Shown in pieces: positions 46,484 to 56,366 of a stretch of 64,000 bases of DNA. The position numbers were made by a program, and so were the translations under genes. The notes below the pieces were generated by a model. It had not been told where the DNA came from and did no database searches. It saw only the letters and a list, made by a program, of their open reading frames with translations. Source of the stretch: Pseudomonadota bacterium (GTDB lineage: Bacteria > Pseudomonadota > Gammaproteobacteria > Burkholderiales > Burkholderiaceae_C); NCBI GenBank assembly GCA_963205115.1, contig CAUJHV010000004.1, positions 99,878 through 163,877 of the forward strand, read 5' to 3'. The stretch's first letter is position 1; each line of letters starts with the position of its first letter.

Positions 46484-46716
46484 GGCTTCGTCTCGCGGGC
46501 TTCATGAATCACCAGGGCTTGCAGGACGGCCTGGCGGGCAGGCAACTGATGCATCACGCGCTCGCGTTCAGCGACGTTCAGCCCGCTCCAGGCCGCGATC
46601 TCGTCGATGGTGCGTGCGCAGCCTTCGCACCAGCCCGTGGGCGCATGCATGCGGCACACGTTGATGCAGGGTGAAGGGACGGCAGACGATGCCATGGCCG
46701 ACGGGCCGCGTGTCAC
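46480..46716 (-). CDS. DUF1289 protein
   Basis: A 78-residue protein with the DUF1289 cysteine pattern [20 protein letters not shown] followed by RTIDEIAAW. The four cysteines suggest a small metal or iron-sulfur site. The GTG at 46716 overlaps the stop of the upstream deacylase gene (GTGA); an ATG at 46695 is an alternative start. Function unknown. Confidence 0.85.
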   Translation of the reverse strand: MTRGPSAMASSAVPSPCINVCRMHAPTGWCEGCARTIDEIAAWSGLNVAERERVMHQLPARQAVLQALVIHEARETKP

Positions 46717-47204
46717 GCGACCTGGACCACGTCATGCACCGGCGCGCCGGTCAGCTGCGACAGCTGCTGCGGTGTCAGCCGGAAGACGCCGTTGGGATGT
46801 CCCGCCGCGGCCCAGATGATCTCGAAGCGCTGCAGTTCGCGGTCGATCAGCGTGACCGGCCGCTGCAGGTGCGCCACTGGCGAGACACCGCCGATCACGA
46901 AGCCGGTGCGCGCCTTGACGAAATCGGCGTCCGCACGCCCGATCGGCCCGGTGATGGCGGCCACGCGCTTCTCGTCGACGCGGCGGTCGCCCGAGGTCAC
47001 CACCAGCACCGCCGCATCGTCCGCCTTGCGCCTGAAGATCACGCTCTTGGCGATCTGCCCCAGCGACACGCCCAGCGCGTCGGCCGCCTCCTGCGAGGTG
47101 CGTGCAGCGACCTCGAGCCACACCGGCGCATCGGCATGGCCCGCTTCGCGCAGCGCCACACACACGCGCCGAAAGCCCTCGGGGCGATCGTCCGGCGGGC
47201 TCAC
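46713..47204 (-). CDS. YbaK/EbsC-family aminoacyl-tRNA deacylase
   Basis: A 163-residue YbaK-fold protein ([48 protein letters not shown] and [27 protein letters not shown]). The conserved Lys in QIAKSVIFR and the GxxPxGH-like GGVSPVAH block fit freestanding tRNA editing domains. It probably clears mischarged tRNA; which one is not clear. GTG start at 47204. Confidence 0.88.
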   Translation of the reverse strand: MSPPDDRPEGFRRVCVALREAGHADAPVWLEVAARTSQEAADALGVSLGQIAKSVIFRRKADDAAVLVVTSGDRRVDEKRVAAITGPIGRADADFVKARTGFVIGGVSPVAHLQRPVTLIDRELQRFEIIWAAAGHPNGVFRLTPQQLSQLTGAPVHDVVQVA

Positions 47205-47238
47205 GCGAGAAGCTCCGCGTAGGCCACATCGGACGCCC

Positions 47239-48153
47239 TCACGACGGCACCCGCTTGGCCAGCAGCGCCCGTGCCACGCGCGAGACCGGCGGGCGGCCGA
47301 TCACGGCGGAGATGGCCGCGCCGGCATCGACCAGGCGGTCCAGGTGAATGCCCGTGTCGATGCCCAGGCCGTTCAGCATGAAGACCACGTCTTCGCTGGC
47401 CACGTTGCCGGTCGCACCCTTGGCGTAGGGGCAGCCGCCCAGCCCCGCGACGCTCGTATCGAAGACGTGGATGCCCATCTCGAGGCAGGCGTAGATGTTT
47501 GCCAGCGCCTGGCCATAGGTGTCGTGGAAATGGCCGCTGACCTCGTGCAGCGGGAAATGCCGCAGCGCCCGCTCCATCGCCGCCTGCACGCGTCGCGGCG
47601 TGCCCACGCCGATGGTGTCGGCCACGCCGCAGTGCTGCACGCCGATGTCCTTCATCGCCCGCACCACGCGCTCGACCTCGTCGGCACTGACCTCGCCCTG
47701 GTACGGGCAGCCCATCGCCACGGAAATCGCGCAGCGCACCTTGACACCCTGCGCCAGCGCCTGCTCGACCACCGGCCGGAAGCGTTCGATGCTCTCTTCG
47801 ATGCTGCAGTTGATGTTGCGGCGGCTGAAGGCTTCGCTGGCGGCGCCAAAGACGACGATCTCGTCGGGGCGGTCGGCCAGCGCCGCTTCCAGGCCCTTCA
47901 GGTTGGGCGTCAGCACCGACAGGCGCACGCCGGCCGGCCGCGGGATGGCGCTCATCACCGCGTGGTTGTCGGCCATCTGCGGCACCCACTTCGGGCTGAC
48001 GTAGCTGGTGACTTCGATCTCTCGGCAGCCCGCGTCCTGCAGGCGGCGCACCAGATCGATCTTGGCCTCTGTGGTTACCGGCGCCGATTCGTTCTGCAGC
48101 CCGTCGCGCGGACCGACCTCGACCAGCGTGACACGCGATGGCAGCCCGTTCAT
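47239..48153 (-). CDS. liuE: Hydroxymethylglutaryl-CoA lyase
   Basis: Splits HMG-CoA to acetoacetate and acetyl-CoA, the last step of leucine degradation. The 304-residue TIM barrel has VTLVEVGPRDGLQNE, SPKWVPQMADN, GHFHDTYGQALAN with the metal-binding His pair, and the signature GLGGCPYAKGATGNVASEDV containing the catalytic Cys. The ATG at 48153 starts directly before the barrel. It lies 37 bases after the biotin carboxylase gene. Confidence 0.93.
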   Translation of the reverse strand: MNGLPSRVTLVEVGPRDGLQNESAPVTTEAKIDLVRRLQDAGCREIEVTSYVSPKWVPQMADNHAVMSAIPRPAGVRLSVLTPNLKGLEAALADRPDEIVVFGAASEAFSRRNINCSIEESIERFRPVVEQALAQGVKVRCAISVAMGCPYQGEVSADEVERVVRAMKDIGVQHCGVADTIGVGTPRRVQAAMERALRHFPLHEVSGHFHDTYGQALANIYACLEMGIHVFDTSVAGLGGCPYAKGATGNVASEDVVFMLNGLGIDTGIHLDRLVDAGAAISAVIGRPPVSRVARALLAKRVPS

Positions 48154-48190
48154 CGGACAGCTCCTGCCGGCCACACGCGACCGCCTGCCC

Positions 48191-50197
48191 TCATGGCGCG
48201 GCCTCCAGCCTCAGCAGCGCGCCGCCTTCGGCGACCTGGTCGCCCACGGCGTAGAGCAGCTCGGCCACGACGCCGTCGTGCGGCGCATGCAGCGTGTGTT
48301 CCATCTTCATCGCCTCCATCACGGCCAGCACCTGTCCGCGCTTGACCGTGTCGCCGGCCTTGGCGAGATAGGACACCACCTTCCCGGGCATCGGCGCGGC
48401 CAGGCTGCCTTCGGCGCCAGCACCGTCGCCGGCGTGTGCGATGGGGTCGAACTGGCCCACCTTGGCGCTGCCGCCGGCCGCAAAGACTGCCACCGTCTCG
48501 CCGACGCAGTACACCGACAACCGGTGCCGCGCACCGTCCAGCATCACTTCATAGCCATCGTGACCCAGCGCGCGTGTGGACACACCGTGGCGCGCACCAT
48601 CGACCACCATCACCGTGGCGCCGTCATGCAGGCGTTCGAGCGTCATCGTGCGGTGCTGGCCCTCGACTTCCAGGTCGAAGCGCCGGCGCGCACCACCGTA
48701 CAGCCGCCAGCCGTCGCGCCGGCTCCAGGGGTCGGCGTCCTGCAGCGTCTCTTCGTACGCCAGCGCATGTGCCGCGACGCCCGCCGTGGCCAGTGGCAAG
48801 GGCAGGCCTGGTGCATCGAACAGCGCCGGGCGTTCGCGCTCGATCAGCGCCGTATCCAGCTCCGCCGTCGCGAACGAGCGGCTGGCCACCACGCGCCGCA
48901 GGAAGGCCACGTTGGTATGCAGGCCGACCAGGTGCGTCTGCGCCAGTGCGGCATCCAGTCGCGCCAGGGCCTGCTGGCGGTCCGCGCCCCAGACGATCAG
49001 CTTGGCGATCATCGAGTCGTAGTACGGGCTGATGTTGTCGCCTTCGAGGAAGCCGGTGTCCACGCGCGGCAGCTCGTCGCTGCGCACGAAGGCCACATGT
49101 GCCGGCCAGCGCGCCACATCCAGCCGCCCGGTGGCCGGCAGGAAATTGGCGTCGGGGTTCTCGGCGCAGATGCGCGCCTCGATGGCATGGCCGCGGATCT
49201 GCAGCTGGTCTTGCGTGACAGGCAGCGGCTCGCCGCAGGCCACGCGCAACTGCCACTCGACGAGATCGTGGCCGGTGATGGCCTCGGTCACCGGATGCTC
49301 CACCTGCAGCCGCGTATTCATCTCCATGAAGTAGAAGCGCAGGTCCCCGTCGTCCAGCTCTTCGGCAATGAACTCCACGGTGCCCGCACCGACGTAGCCC
49401 ACGGCGCGCGCGGCGGCCACCGCAGCTTCGCCCATCTCGGCGCGGCGCACGGCGCTCATGCCGGGCGCCGGCGCTTCTTCGAGCACCTTCTGGTGGCGGC
49501 GCTGCACCGAGCAGTCGCGCTCGAACAGGTAGACCGCATGGCCCTGCGTGTCGCAGAAGACCTGGATCTCGATATGGCGCGGCTTGGTGACGTAGCGCTC
49601 GACCAGCACGTGCTCGTTGCCGAAGCTGGCCTTGGCCTCGCGCTGGCAGCTGCCCAGCGCTTGCGCAAAATCTTCCGCGCGATCGACACGCCGCATGCCG
49701 CGGCCACCGCCGCCCGCACTGGCCTTGATGAGCACCGGGTAGCCGATGCGGCCGGCCTCACGCGCCAGCAGCGCCGGGTCGTTGTCCTGGCCGTGATAGC
49801 CGGGCACCAGCGGCACGCCGGCCTTCTCCATCAGCGCCTTGGCGGCGGACTTGCTGCCCATGTCGCGGATCGAACGCGCCGGCGGGCCGATGAAGACCAG
49901 CCCCGCGTCGGCACAGGCCTGCGCGAATTCGGCGTTCTCGGACAGGAAACCGTAGCCCGGGTGGATGGCCTGCGCGCCGCTGGCGTGCGCGGCTTCGATG
50001 ATGCGTTCCCAGCGCAGGTAGCTGTCGCGTGCCGCGTTGCCCCCGACATGCACGGCTTCGTCGCAGGCCTGCACATGGCGGGCTCGCGCATCGGCGTCGG
50101 AATAGACCGCGACGGTCTTGACGCCCAGCTGGCGCGCAGTCGCGGCGACACGGCAGGCGATTTCGCCGCGGTTGGCAATCAGGATCTTGGCAAACAT
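48191..50197 (-). CDS. liuD: Biotin-dependent acyl-CoA carboxylase alpha subunit (methylcrotonyl-CoA type)
   Basis: A 668-residue protein: a biotin carboxylase domain (MFAKILIANRGEIACRV, KASAGGGGRGMRRV, ERDCSVQRRHQKVLEEAPA, FYFMEMNTRLQVEHPVTE), a linker domain and a C-terminal biotinyl domain with the target Lys in EAMKMEHT. Association with HMG-CoA lyase and a carboxyltransferase on the same strand points to 3-methylcrotonyl-CoA carboxylase in leucine breakdown. The ATG at 50197 begins the conserved domain. Confidence 0.9.
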   Translation of the reverse strand: MFAKILIANRGEIACRVAATARQLGVKTVAVYSDADARARHVQACDEAVHVGGNAARDSYLRWERIIEAAHASGAQAIHPGYGFLSENAEFAQACADAGLVFIGPPARSIRDMGSKSAAKALMEKAGVPLVPGYHGQDNDPALLAREAGRIGYPVLIKASAGGGGRGMRRVDRAEDFAQALGSCQREAKASFGNEHVLVERYVTKPRHIEIQVFCDTQGHAVYLFERDCSVQRRHQKVLEEAPAPGMSAVRRAEMGEAAVAAARAVGYVGAGTVEFIAEELDDGDLRFYFMEMNTRLQVEHPVTEAITGHDLVEWQLRVACGEPLPVTQDQLQIRGHAIEARICAENPDANFLPATGRLDVARWPAHVAFVRSDELPRVDTGFLEGDNISPYYDSMIAKLIVWGADRQQALARLDAALAQTHLVGLHTNVAFLRRVVASRSFATAELDTALIERERPALFDAPGLPLPLATAGVAAHALAYEETLQDADPWSRRDGWRLYGGARRRFDLEVEGQHRTMTLERLHDGATVMVVDGARHGVSTRALGHDGYEVMLDGARHRLSVYCVGETVAVFAAGGSAKVGQFDPIAHAGDGAGAEGSLAAPMPGKVVSYLAKAGDTVKRGQVLAVMEAMKMEHTLHAPHDGVVAELLYAVGDQVAEGGALLRLEAAP

Positions 50198-50351
50198 CGT
50201 GCGTGTCCCCTCCAGACGGATCCGCGGATCCGGCGGCTCTCGGGTGGCCGCAGCCACGATGGTAGAGCCTGGAGGCGGCCCGCCCGGCCGCACGGGTTCG
50301 CCACGCGACACGGCCGGCTGCGGCAGCACGTGCCGTCAGCGCCGCACGGGG

Positions 50352-51011
50352 TCAGCGCCCTGGACCGTCGGCGCCCAGGGTGGCCCAGCGCCGCCAGCGG
50401 CTACGCAGCTCACGAGCCCACCAGGCGGCCGCCGGCAGTGCCACCAGCAGCGTCACCAGCAGCAGCGCAAAGTAGGACAAGGGCGACTGCCAGGCCAAGG
50501 CCAGCGAGACCGGCAGGAACGCGTCGAACACCAGCAGCAGCAGGCTCAGCAGCAGCGGCGGGCAGGCCAGGCGGGCCACGGCCCGCAGCGCCGCCTTCAA
50601 GGCCTGGCAGGACGCCGCCAGCGCCGCGCCCATCGGCAGGCCCAGCCAGCCCCAGGGGCCCATGGCATCGAGCAGAACGGCGGCGGTCAGCACCGCGCCC
50701 GCCGGTACACGCAGGCTCAGCAACATCAGGTCTTCGTCCTGCCCGCGCCAGGCACGTGCATCGGCGATGCGCTCGGCCAGGGCCAGGCCCGCGCAAGTCA
50801 GCAGCACCGGCAGCTCACGCAGGCCGTCCAGGCCTGCTGGCAGCACGATCCACTGCAGATGACCCGCCAGCGCCAGCCACCAGACCGTGGCGAAGGGCCG
50901 GAAGCCGCAGGCAAAGCCGAGCGCGGCCGCCAGCGCCAGGAGAGGCACCAGCCCGGCATCAGGGGGTGGTAGAGCGAACGGCATGGGTGAGGGGATGGAC
51001 ACGACGCGCAT
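50352..51011 (-). CDS. DUF4126 membrane protein
   Basis: A 219-residue protein with about five hydrophobic segments. The pattern PLLALAAALGFACGFRPFATVWWLALAGHL, then LRELPVLLTCAGLALAERIADA and LRVPAGAVLTAAVLLDAMGP, fits DUF4126. Function unknown. Start is uncertain: ATG at 51011 or 50984, neither with a strong ribosome site. Confidence 0.7.
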   Translation of the reverse strand: MRVVSIPSPMPFALPPPDAGLVPLLALAAALGFACGFRPFATVWWLALAGHLQWIVLPAGLDGLRELPVLLTCAGLALAERIADARAWRGQDEDLMLLSLRVPAGAVLTAAVLLDAMGPWGWLGLPMGAALAASCQALKAALRAVARLACPPLLLSLLLLVFDAFLPVSLALAWQSPLSYFALLLVTLLVALPAAAWWARELRSRWRRWATLGADGPGR

Positions 51012-51129
51012 CAGCGGCGGCCGGGCATCTCTCGCAGGCAGGAGAGCTTTCTCGGCAGGACACCAGCTGTTACACGATGTGTGCAGCCTAACACCGGGTG
51101 CGTGCCCTCCGAAGGGCGATCCCCCCGGT

Positions 51130-52350
51130 TCAGTCGGTGCCGGTATCCCCGGTACGGACGAGGTAGCCGTCAACCGCAAAGATGCGGCAGCGCGATCCCG
51201 CGGCGCGTTCACAATATTCCAGCGCCGCGGCCATCGGCCGCGCGACGCCCCAGGACGCCGCCCAGTGCAGGCCGTTCTCGCTGATGGCGAAGGCCTTGGA
51301 GCCGGCCATGCGCAGCCAGTTCAGGAAGCCTTGCCGGGCCGAGGCATTGCGTACGGGAAGATGGTCCACCCCGTCGGGCAGCGCCTGGCGCAGCGGCACC
51401 GGCGCCGGCAGGTCGGGCTGCGGCTCGAAGCGGCGATCCGGCTGCGTGGGCAGGCCCAGCGCATCCAACGTACGCAGCACGGCCGGCAACCACAGCGGCA
51501 ATCCGTCGCGGGCGCCGAACAGCGTGTGTGCATCGCTGCCAAAGCTGCCCACGGCCTCGAGCGACACCTGTCCGCCGGCCTGCGCATAGCCTTGCACCGC
51601 CGCGCGCCAGACCGCCGGCCGGAAGTGGCTGTCGTTGTCGCCGTAGAACCACTGCGTGGGCAGCCGCGTGTGGCGGCCGTAACTGGCGATGGCCTCGACC
51701 AGCGCCGCTTCCCAGGCCGGGCAGCCGTCCTGGCGCAGGCCACCCGAAAAATTGACCAGCAGCTTTGTGCCCGGATGCGGATCCTCGCCGTAGGCCAGTG
51801 TGGCCAGGCCACCGTGCGACTGGCCCAGCACGACATTGCGGCCGGGATCGGCCCAGGGCTGGGCAGCGGCCCAATCGACCGCGCGGCGCACGGACCGCGC
51901 CTGCTGGCGGCCGTTGCTCAGGATGTCGCAGGAACCGTCGAATTCGATGCCGCCCGACCGCCCAAAGCCCAGGCGCATCGGCACAACGACGGCATAGCCG
52001 CGCCGCACGAATTCGTAGGCCACGTGCGCGGGCCGGAACCGGGTCTGCATGTGCGCCGGCCCCGCCGCGCGCCCGTGGTTAATCACCACCACCGGAAAGG
52101 GCCCCTCCCCGGTCGGGCGGTAGACCGTGACCTCGAGTTCCGGCGCCTGCGGCCCTTCGGCCGGGATCATGAGGACCTCTTCAGCCGGCACCGCCGCCTG
52201 CTGCGCCGCGAACGCCGTGCGCGCCTGCAGCGCGGATTCAGTGGCCTGGGCCAGCCCAGGAGCTGCCAGCAGCATCACCGCCAGGGTCATGCCCGCGCAC
52301 CGACTCCCGCATCCGCGCGCGAAAGCCTGGAGGACGGCGCGCCGCATCAT
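51130..52350 (-). CDS. Exported alpha/beta hydrolase with an extra C-terminal domain
   Basis: A 406-residue protein with a signal peptide (MTLAVMLLAAPGLAQATES), a dienelactone-hydrolase-like core (FPVVVINHGRAAGP, RRGYAVVVPMRLGFGRSGG, VVLGQSHGGLATLAYG with the nucleophile Ser, WFYGDNDSHF and GSDAHTLFG) and a C-terminal domain of about 60 residues. That tail reads KAFAISENGLHWAASWGVAR, then [24 protein letters not shown], like small Cys-paired periplasmic domains found alone elsewhere. It lies six bases after the carboxyltransferase stop; the substrate is unknown. Confidence 0.75.
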   Translation of the reverse strand: MMRRAVLQAFARGCGSRCAGMTLAVMLLAAPGLAQATESALQARTAFAAQQAAVPAEEVLMIPAEGPQAPELEVTVYRPTGEGPFPVVVINHGRAAGPAHMQTRFRPAHVAYEFVRRGYAVVVPMRLGFGRSGGIEFDGSCDILSNGRQQARSVRRAVDWAAAQPWADPGRNVVLGQSHGGLATLAYGEDPHPGTKLLVNFSGGLRQDGCPAWEAALVEAIASYGRHTRLPTQWFYGDNDSHFRPAVWRAAVQGYAQAGGQVSLEAVGSFGSDAHTLFGARDGLPLWLPAVLRTLDALGLPTQPDRRFEPQPDLPAPVPLRQALPDGVDHLPVRNASARQGFLNWLRMAGSKAFAISENGLHWAASWGVARPMAAALEYCERAAGSRCRIFAVDGYLVRTGDTGTD

Positions 52351-52356
52351 CGACCG

Positions 52357-53982
52357 CTACATCCGGAAGACACCGAAGCGCGGTTGCTCCGGTATCGGGG
52401 CATTCAGGCTCGCCGACAGCCCCAGCGCCAGCACGCGGCGGGTGTCGGCAGGGTCGATGACGCCGTCGTCCCAGATCCGGGCGCTGGCGTAATACGGGTG
52501 GGCCTGGGCCTCGAACTGGTCGAGTATGGGCTGCTTGAAGGCGGCCTCCTGCTCGGCCGACCATTGCCCGCCCTTGGCTTCGATGCCGTCGCGCCGCACC
52601 GTGGCCAGCACGCTGGCGGCCTGCTCGCCGCCCATCACGCTGATGCGCGCGTTGGGCCACATCCACAGGAATCGCGGCGAATAGGCGCGCCCGCACATCC
52701 CGTAGTTGCCCGCACCGAAGCTGCCGCCGATGATGACAGTGAACTTCGGCACCGTGGCCGTGGCCACCGCCGTCACCATCTTGGCGCCGTGCTTGGCGAT
52801 GCCCTCGGCCTCGTACTTGCGGCCCACCATGAAGCCGGTGATGTTCTGCAGGAAGACCAGCGGGATGCGCCGCTGGCAGCACAGCTCGATGAAGTGCGCG
52901 CCCTTCATCGCCGACTCGCTGAACAGCACGCCGTTATTGGCGACGATGCCCACCGGCATGCCCTCGATGTGCGCGAAGCCGGTGACCAGCGTGGCGCCGT
53001 AGCGCGCCTTGAACTCGTCGAACTCGCTGCCATCGACGATGCGCGCGATGATCTCGCGCACATCGAAGGGCTTGCGCGGGTCGGTGGGGATGACGCCGTG
53101 CAGCTCAATCGGATCGAACAGCGGCGCGCGCGGCGTCACCGTCTGCACCTGCGGCAGCTTGCGCCAGTTCAGGTTAGCCACGGACGCCCGCGCGATGGCC
53201 AGCGCATGCATGTCGTTCTCGGCCAGGTGGTCGGCCACACCGGACAGGCGCGTGTGCACATCGCCGCCGCCCAGGTCCTCGGCACTGACGATCTCGCCGA
53301 TGGCGGCCTTCACCAGCGGCGGGCCGCCGAGGAAGATCGTGCCCTGGTTCTTGACGATGATCGTCTCGTCGCTCATTGCCGGCACATACGCGCCGCCCGC
53401 CGTGCATGAACCCATCACGACGGCGATCTGCGGAATGCCCAGCGAAGACATCTGCGCCTGGTTGTAGAAGATGCGCCCGAAGTGCTCGCGGTCCGGGAAG
53501 ACATCGTCCTGGTTGGGCAGGTTGGCCCCGCCGCTGTCGACCAGGTAGACGCACGGCAACCGGTTCTGCTGCGCGATCTCCTGCGCGCGCAGGTGCTTCT
53601 TGACCGTCATGGGGTAGTAGGTGCCGCCCTTGACCGTCGCGTCGTTGCAGATGATCAGGCACTCCACGCCGCTGACGCGGCCGATGCCGGCGATCATGCC
53701 GGCGCCCGGCGCAGCGTCGTTGCCGTCGCGCTCCTTGTACATGTTCAGCGCCGCCAGCGGCGCGATCTCGAGGAAGGGCGTGTCGGGGTCGAGCAGCATC
53801 TCCACGCGGTCGCGCGGCAGCAGCTTGCCGCGCGCCAGGTGCTTGGCACGCGGTGCGTCACCACCGCCCAGCGCCACCTGGGCCAGGCGAGCGTTCAGAT
53901 CGTCGATGAGCGCGCGCATCGCAGCGGCGTGCTGCTTGAACGCCTCGCTGCGGGGGTTGAGCTTCGATGCCAGCGTGGGCAT
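52357..53982 (-). CDS. liuB: Acyl-CoA carboxylase carboxyltransferase subunit (methylcrotonyl-CoA type)
   Basis: A 541-residue carboxyltransferase with the two crotonase-like halves: [72 protein letters not shown] in the first, and [63 protein letters not shown] in the second. The last block is characteristic of methylcrotonyl/geranyl-CoA carboxylases. Partner of the biotin carboxylase encoded 2.2 kb downstream in the same direction. Confidence 0.93.
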   Translation of the reverse strand: MPTLASKLNPRSEAFKQHAAAMRALIDDLNARLAQVALGGGDAPRAKHLARGKLLPRDRVEMLLDPDTPFLEIAPLAALNMYKERDGNDAAPGAGMIAGIGRVSGVECLIICNDATVKGGTYYPMTVKKHLRAQEIAQQNRLPCVYLVDSGGANLPNQDDVFPDREHFGRIFYNQAQMSSLGIPQIAVVMGSCTAGGAYVPAMSDETIIVKNQGTIFLGGPPLVKAAIGEIVSAEDLGGGDVHTRLSGVADHLAENDMHALAIARASVANLNWRKLPQVQTVTPRAPLFDPIELHGVIPTDPRKPFDVREIIARIVDGSEFDEFKARYGATLVTGFAHIEGMPVGIVANNGVLFSESAMKGAHFIELCCQRRIPLVFLQNITGFMVGRKYEAEGIAKHGAKMVTAVATATVPKFTVIIGGSFGAGNYGMCGRAYSPRFLWMWPNARISVMGGEQAASVLATVRRDGIEAKGGQWSAEQEAAFKQPILDQFEAQAHPYYASARIWDDGVIDPADTRRVLALGLSASLNAPIPEQPRFGVFRM

Positions 53983-54092
53983 GAACGGGTGTCTCCTGGG
54001 TTGATGGGGGCTGTGCTGCGCGGCACAACACCGCTCCAGACGCCGCCAGGGCGCCGCACCAGATTCAAAACAGTGTAGCCAGATCAACCGCG

Positions 54093-54135
54093 GGCGTCTC
54101 CTGAGGACGCCAGGCGCTTGCGCGAGCGCAAGCGC
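54093..54135. repeat. Two adjacent hairpins upstream of the CbiM-like gene
   Basis: GGCGTC / GACGCC around a seven-base loop (54093-54111), then the nearly continuous inverted repeat GCGCTTGCGC-GA-GCGCAAGCGC (54114-54135). They lie 31-73 bases before the plus-strand gene and also in the divergent liuB upstream region. They could be structured leader RNA or an operator. Confidence 0.45.
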
Positions 54136-54165
54136 TGACTGCTGCCCACGCCCTAGCATCCCGCG

Positions 54166-54789
54166 ATGTTTGTGGCGCTCCATCTGCTGCTCGCCGCACC
54201 GGCGATCGGCGCCGCCTTGTGGTTGCGCCCCTGGCGCCTGATGCCGCCCGGCGGACCGCCCTGGCCGTGGCTGCTGTGGACGGCGCTGATGCCCGCGTTG
54301 TGGGGTGCGGACCGCTACGTCGACACCCCGGTGGCCCAGCCGCTGTCGGGCGCCTGCCTGCTGCTGCTGATGGGCGGCTGGCCGCTGGCGGTCCTGGCCA
54401 TGGTGCCCGTGGCGATGCTGACGGGCTGGCTGGGCGATCTCGGCGCGGCCGCGGCCCTGGAGCGCTACGTATGGCTCGGGCTCGTGCCGGCCACGCTGAC
54501 CCTGGCGATCGGCGCGGCCATCCGGCGCTGGCTGCCGCATCACCTGATGGTCTACATCCTGGGCCGCGGCTTCTTTGCCACCGTGGCCGCCAGCAGCCTG
54601 TCCGGCGTCGCATGGGTGATGCTGGCTGGCGCATCGAACGGCCTGCAGCCCGGCGACATGATGCTGGCGCGCTGGCTCGCCGGCTGGGGCGACGCCTGGC
54701 TGACCGGCGTGCTGGTGGCCATCTTCGTGGCCTTCCGCCCGGAATGGCTGGCCACCTACACCGACCGCATCTACCTGCCGAAGGACTGA
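54166..54789 (+). CDS. CbiM-like integral membrane protein (energy-coupling factor permease family)
   Basis: A 207-residue protein with about six transmembrane segments. The stretch [24 protein letters not shown] and the C-terminal [27 protein letters not shown] resemble the stand-alone CbiM-like permeases of proteobacteria, which lack the usual N-terminal MHIPDG metal site. No CbiQ/CbiO genes are nearby, so cobalt transport is unproven. The long cytoplasm-facing loops are short, consistent with a small permease. Confidence 0.6.
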   Translation: MFVALHLLLAAPAIGAALWLRPWRLMPPGGPPWPWLLWTALMPALWGADRYVDTPVAQPLSGACLLLLMGGWPLAVLAMVPVAMLTGWLGDLGAAAALERYVWLGLVPATLTLAIGAAIRRWLPHHLMVYILGRGFFATVAASSLSGVAWVMLAGASNGLQPGDMMLARWLAGWGDAWLTGVLVAIFVAFRPEWLATYTDRIYLPKD

Positions 54790-54799
54790 GCCTGGACAT

Positions 54800-54823
54800 G
54801 GGACTCCACCTGCGTGGAGTCCC
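54800..54823. terminator. Hairpin 1 between CbiM-like gene and trkH
   Basis: Perfect ten-pair stem GGGACTCCAC / GTGGAGTCCC with loop CTGC, 11 bases after the CbiM-like stop codon. No T-tract. Confidence 0.5.
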
Positions 54824-54836
54824 GTGCCTGGCGAAG

Positions 54837-54863
54837 GCCGGCGGACATCTCGTGTCCGTCGGC
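54837..54863. terminator. Hairpin 2 between CbiM-like gene and trkH
   Basis: Eleven-pair stem (one G-T pair) formed by GCCGGCGGACA and TGTCCGTCGGC around loop TCTCG. With the preceding hairpin it forms a double barrier between convergent genes. Confidence 0.5.
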
Positions 54864-54911
54864 TGAGCCCGGAAATGGAACTCCACCCGCGAGGAGCCGA
54901 GTGCCCGCCCC

Positions 54912-56366
54912 TCAGCGCCGCCAGAACTGCGGCGTCAGCAGCACCAGCACCGACAGCAATTCCAGCCGCCCCAGCAGCATGGCGGCCGTGCAGACCCAGG
55001 TCTGGAAGTCGCTGAGGCCCTGGTAGTTGCCGGCCGGGCCCACCTGGCCGAGCCCCGGCCCGGTGTTGTTGACGCAGGCGATCGCCGCGCTGAAGGCCGT
55101 CATGGGATCGAGGCCCGAGACGGTCAGCAGCAAGCCCACACTCGTCAACACGAAGCCGTAGATCAGCATGAAGGCCAGCACGGATTGCATCACCTGAGGC
55201 GGCACGACGCGCCCGCCGAAGGTCACGGGCACCACCGCGCGCGGATGGACGATGCGCGTGAGTTCACGCAAGGCCTGCTTCTGCAGCAGCAGCGAGCGCA
55301 CGAGCTTGATCCCCCCGCCCGTGCTGCCGGCGCAGGTGGCAAAGCTGCACAGCATCAGCATGACCACTGGAACAACCGCCGGCCACAAGGCGTAGTCGAC
55401 GGTGGCGAAGCCGGTGGTCGTGGCCACGGACACGACACTGAAACTGGCGTGCCGCAGCGACTCCAGGAACGTCGGATAGACGCCCATGGCGCTGAGGTAC
55501 ACGGCCACGCCCAGGACGCTGCCGACCATCAGCAGCGCATAGGCGCGCGCTTCCACGTCGCGCAGCAGCACGCCCAGACTGCGTTGCCGCCAGACCAGGA
55601 AGTACAAGGCGAAATTGACGCCCGCCAGCAGCATGAAGGCCGTCGCGACCGCCTCGATCAGCGGCGACTGGAAGGCGCCGAAACTCGCGTCGTACGCGGC
55701 AAAACCGCCGAGACCCATCGTGCTGCAGGCATGCATGAAGGCGTCCACCCAGCTCATGCCCGCCCACCGGAAGGCCAGCACGCAGGCCAAGAAGACGGTG
55801 AAGTAGACGCCCCACAGCCCGCGCGCGGTTTCTGCCATGCGGGGTGTCAGCTTCTGGTCCTTCATCGGGCCGGCCGTCTCGGAATTGAACAGCTGCATGG
55901 CACCCACGCCCATCAGCGGCAGCACGGCCACCACCAGCACGATGATGCCCATGCCGCCGATCAGCACCATGAAACACCGCCAGACATTGAGCGAAGCCGG
56001 CAGCTTGTCGAGACCGGTCAGCACCGTGGCGCCCGTGGTGGTCAGCGCGCTCATCGCCTCGAAGTAGGCGTCCGTCAGGCTCAGGCCGGGAATCGCCAGC
56101 AGCAGCGGCAAGGCGCCGAAGGCCGGCAGGATGGTCCAGGTCGCGGTCACGAGCAAAAACCCGTCGCGCGGCCGCAGTTCGCGCTTGAAGCGACGCGTCG
56201 CCGCGCCCATCACCAGCCCGCTCGCCAGGGTGATCAGCATCGCCTGCAGGAAGGGGCGCTCGGCCGCGTCATGGTCGAAAAGCGCAAAGGCCAGCGGCAC
56301 CAGCATCAGCAATGCAAACAGCACGACCATGCGGCCGACCAGGGCGATGACGGCCAGATTGCCCAT
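54912..56366 (-). CDS. trkH: Trk potassium uptake membrane subunit TrkH
   Basis: A 484-residue potassium channel-like protein with the four pseudo-repeated pore loops: [45 protein letters not shown] and [30 protein letters not shown] is the intracellular gate loop region. It imports potassium together with TrkA. Its ATG shares one base with the trkA stop (TGATG). Confidence 0.94.
   Translation of the reverse strand: MGNLAVIALVGRMVVLFALLMLVPLAFALFDHDAAERPFLQAMLITLASGLVMGAATRRFKRELRPRDGFLLVTATWTILPAFGALPLLLAIPGLSLTDAYFEAMSALTTTGATVLTGLDKLPASLNVWRCFMVLIGGMGIIVLVVAVLPLMGVGAMQLFNSETAGPMKDQKLTPRMAETARGLWGVYFTVFLACVLAFRWAGMSWVDAFMHACSTMGLGGFAAYDASFGAFQSPLIEAVATAFMLLAGVNFALYFLVWRQRSLGVLLRDVEARAYALLMVGSVLGVAVYLSAMGVYPTFLESLRHASFSVVSVATTTGFATVDYALWPAVVPVVMLMLCSFATCAGSTGGGIKLVRSLLLQKQALRELTRIVHPRAVVPVTFGGRVVPPQVMQSVLAFMLIYGFVLTSVGLLLTVSGLDPMTAFSAAIACVNNTGPGLGQVGPAGNYQGLSDFQTWVCTAAMLLGRLELLSVLVLLTPQFWRR

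Noticed and set aside
48008..51091. A 1027-codon plus-strand open frame across the biotin carboxylase region
   Set aside because: Runs through real minus-strand genes and intergenic DNA; composition typical of antisense translation.
53983..54165. Cobalamin riboswitch upstream of the CbiM-like gene
   Set aside because: The region is too short and lacks the recognisable B12-box sequence; only simple hairpins are present.
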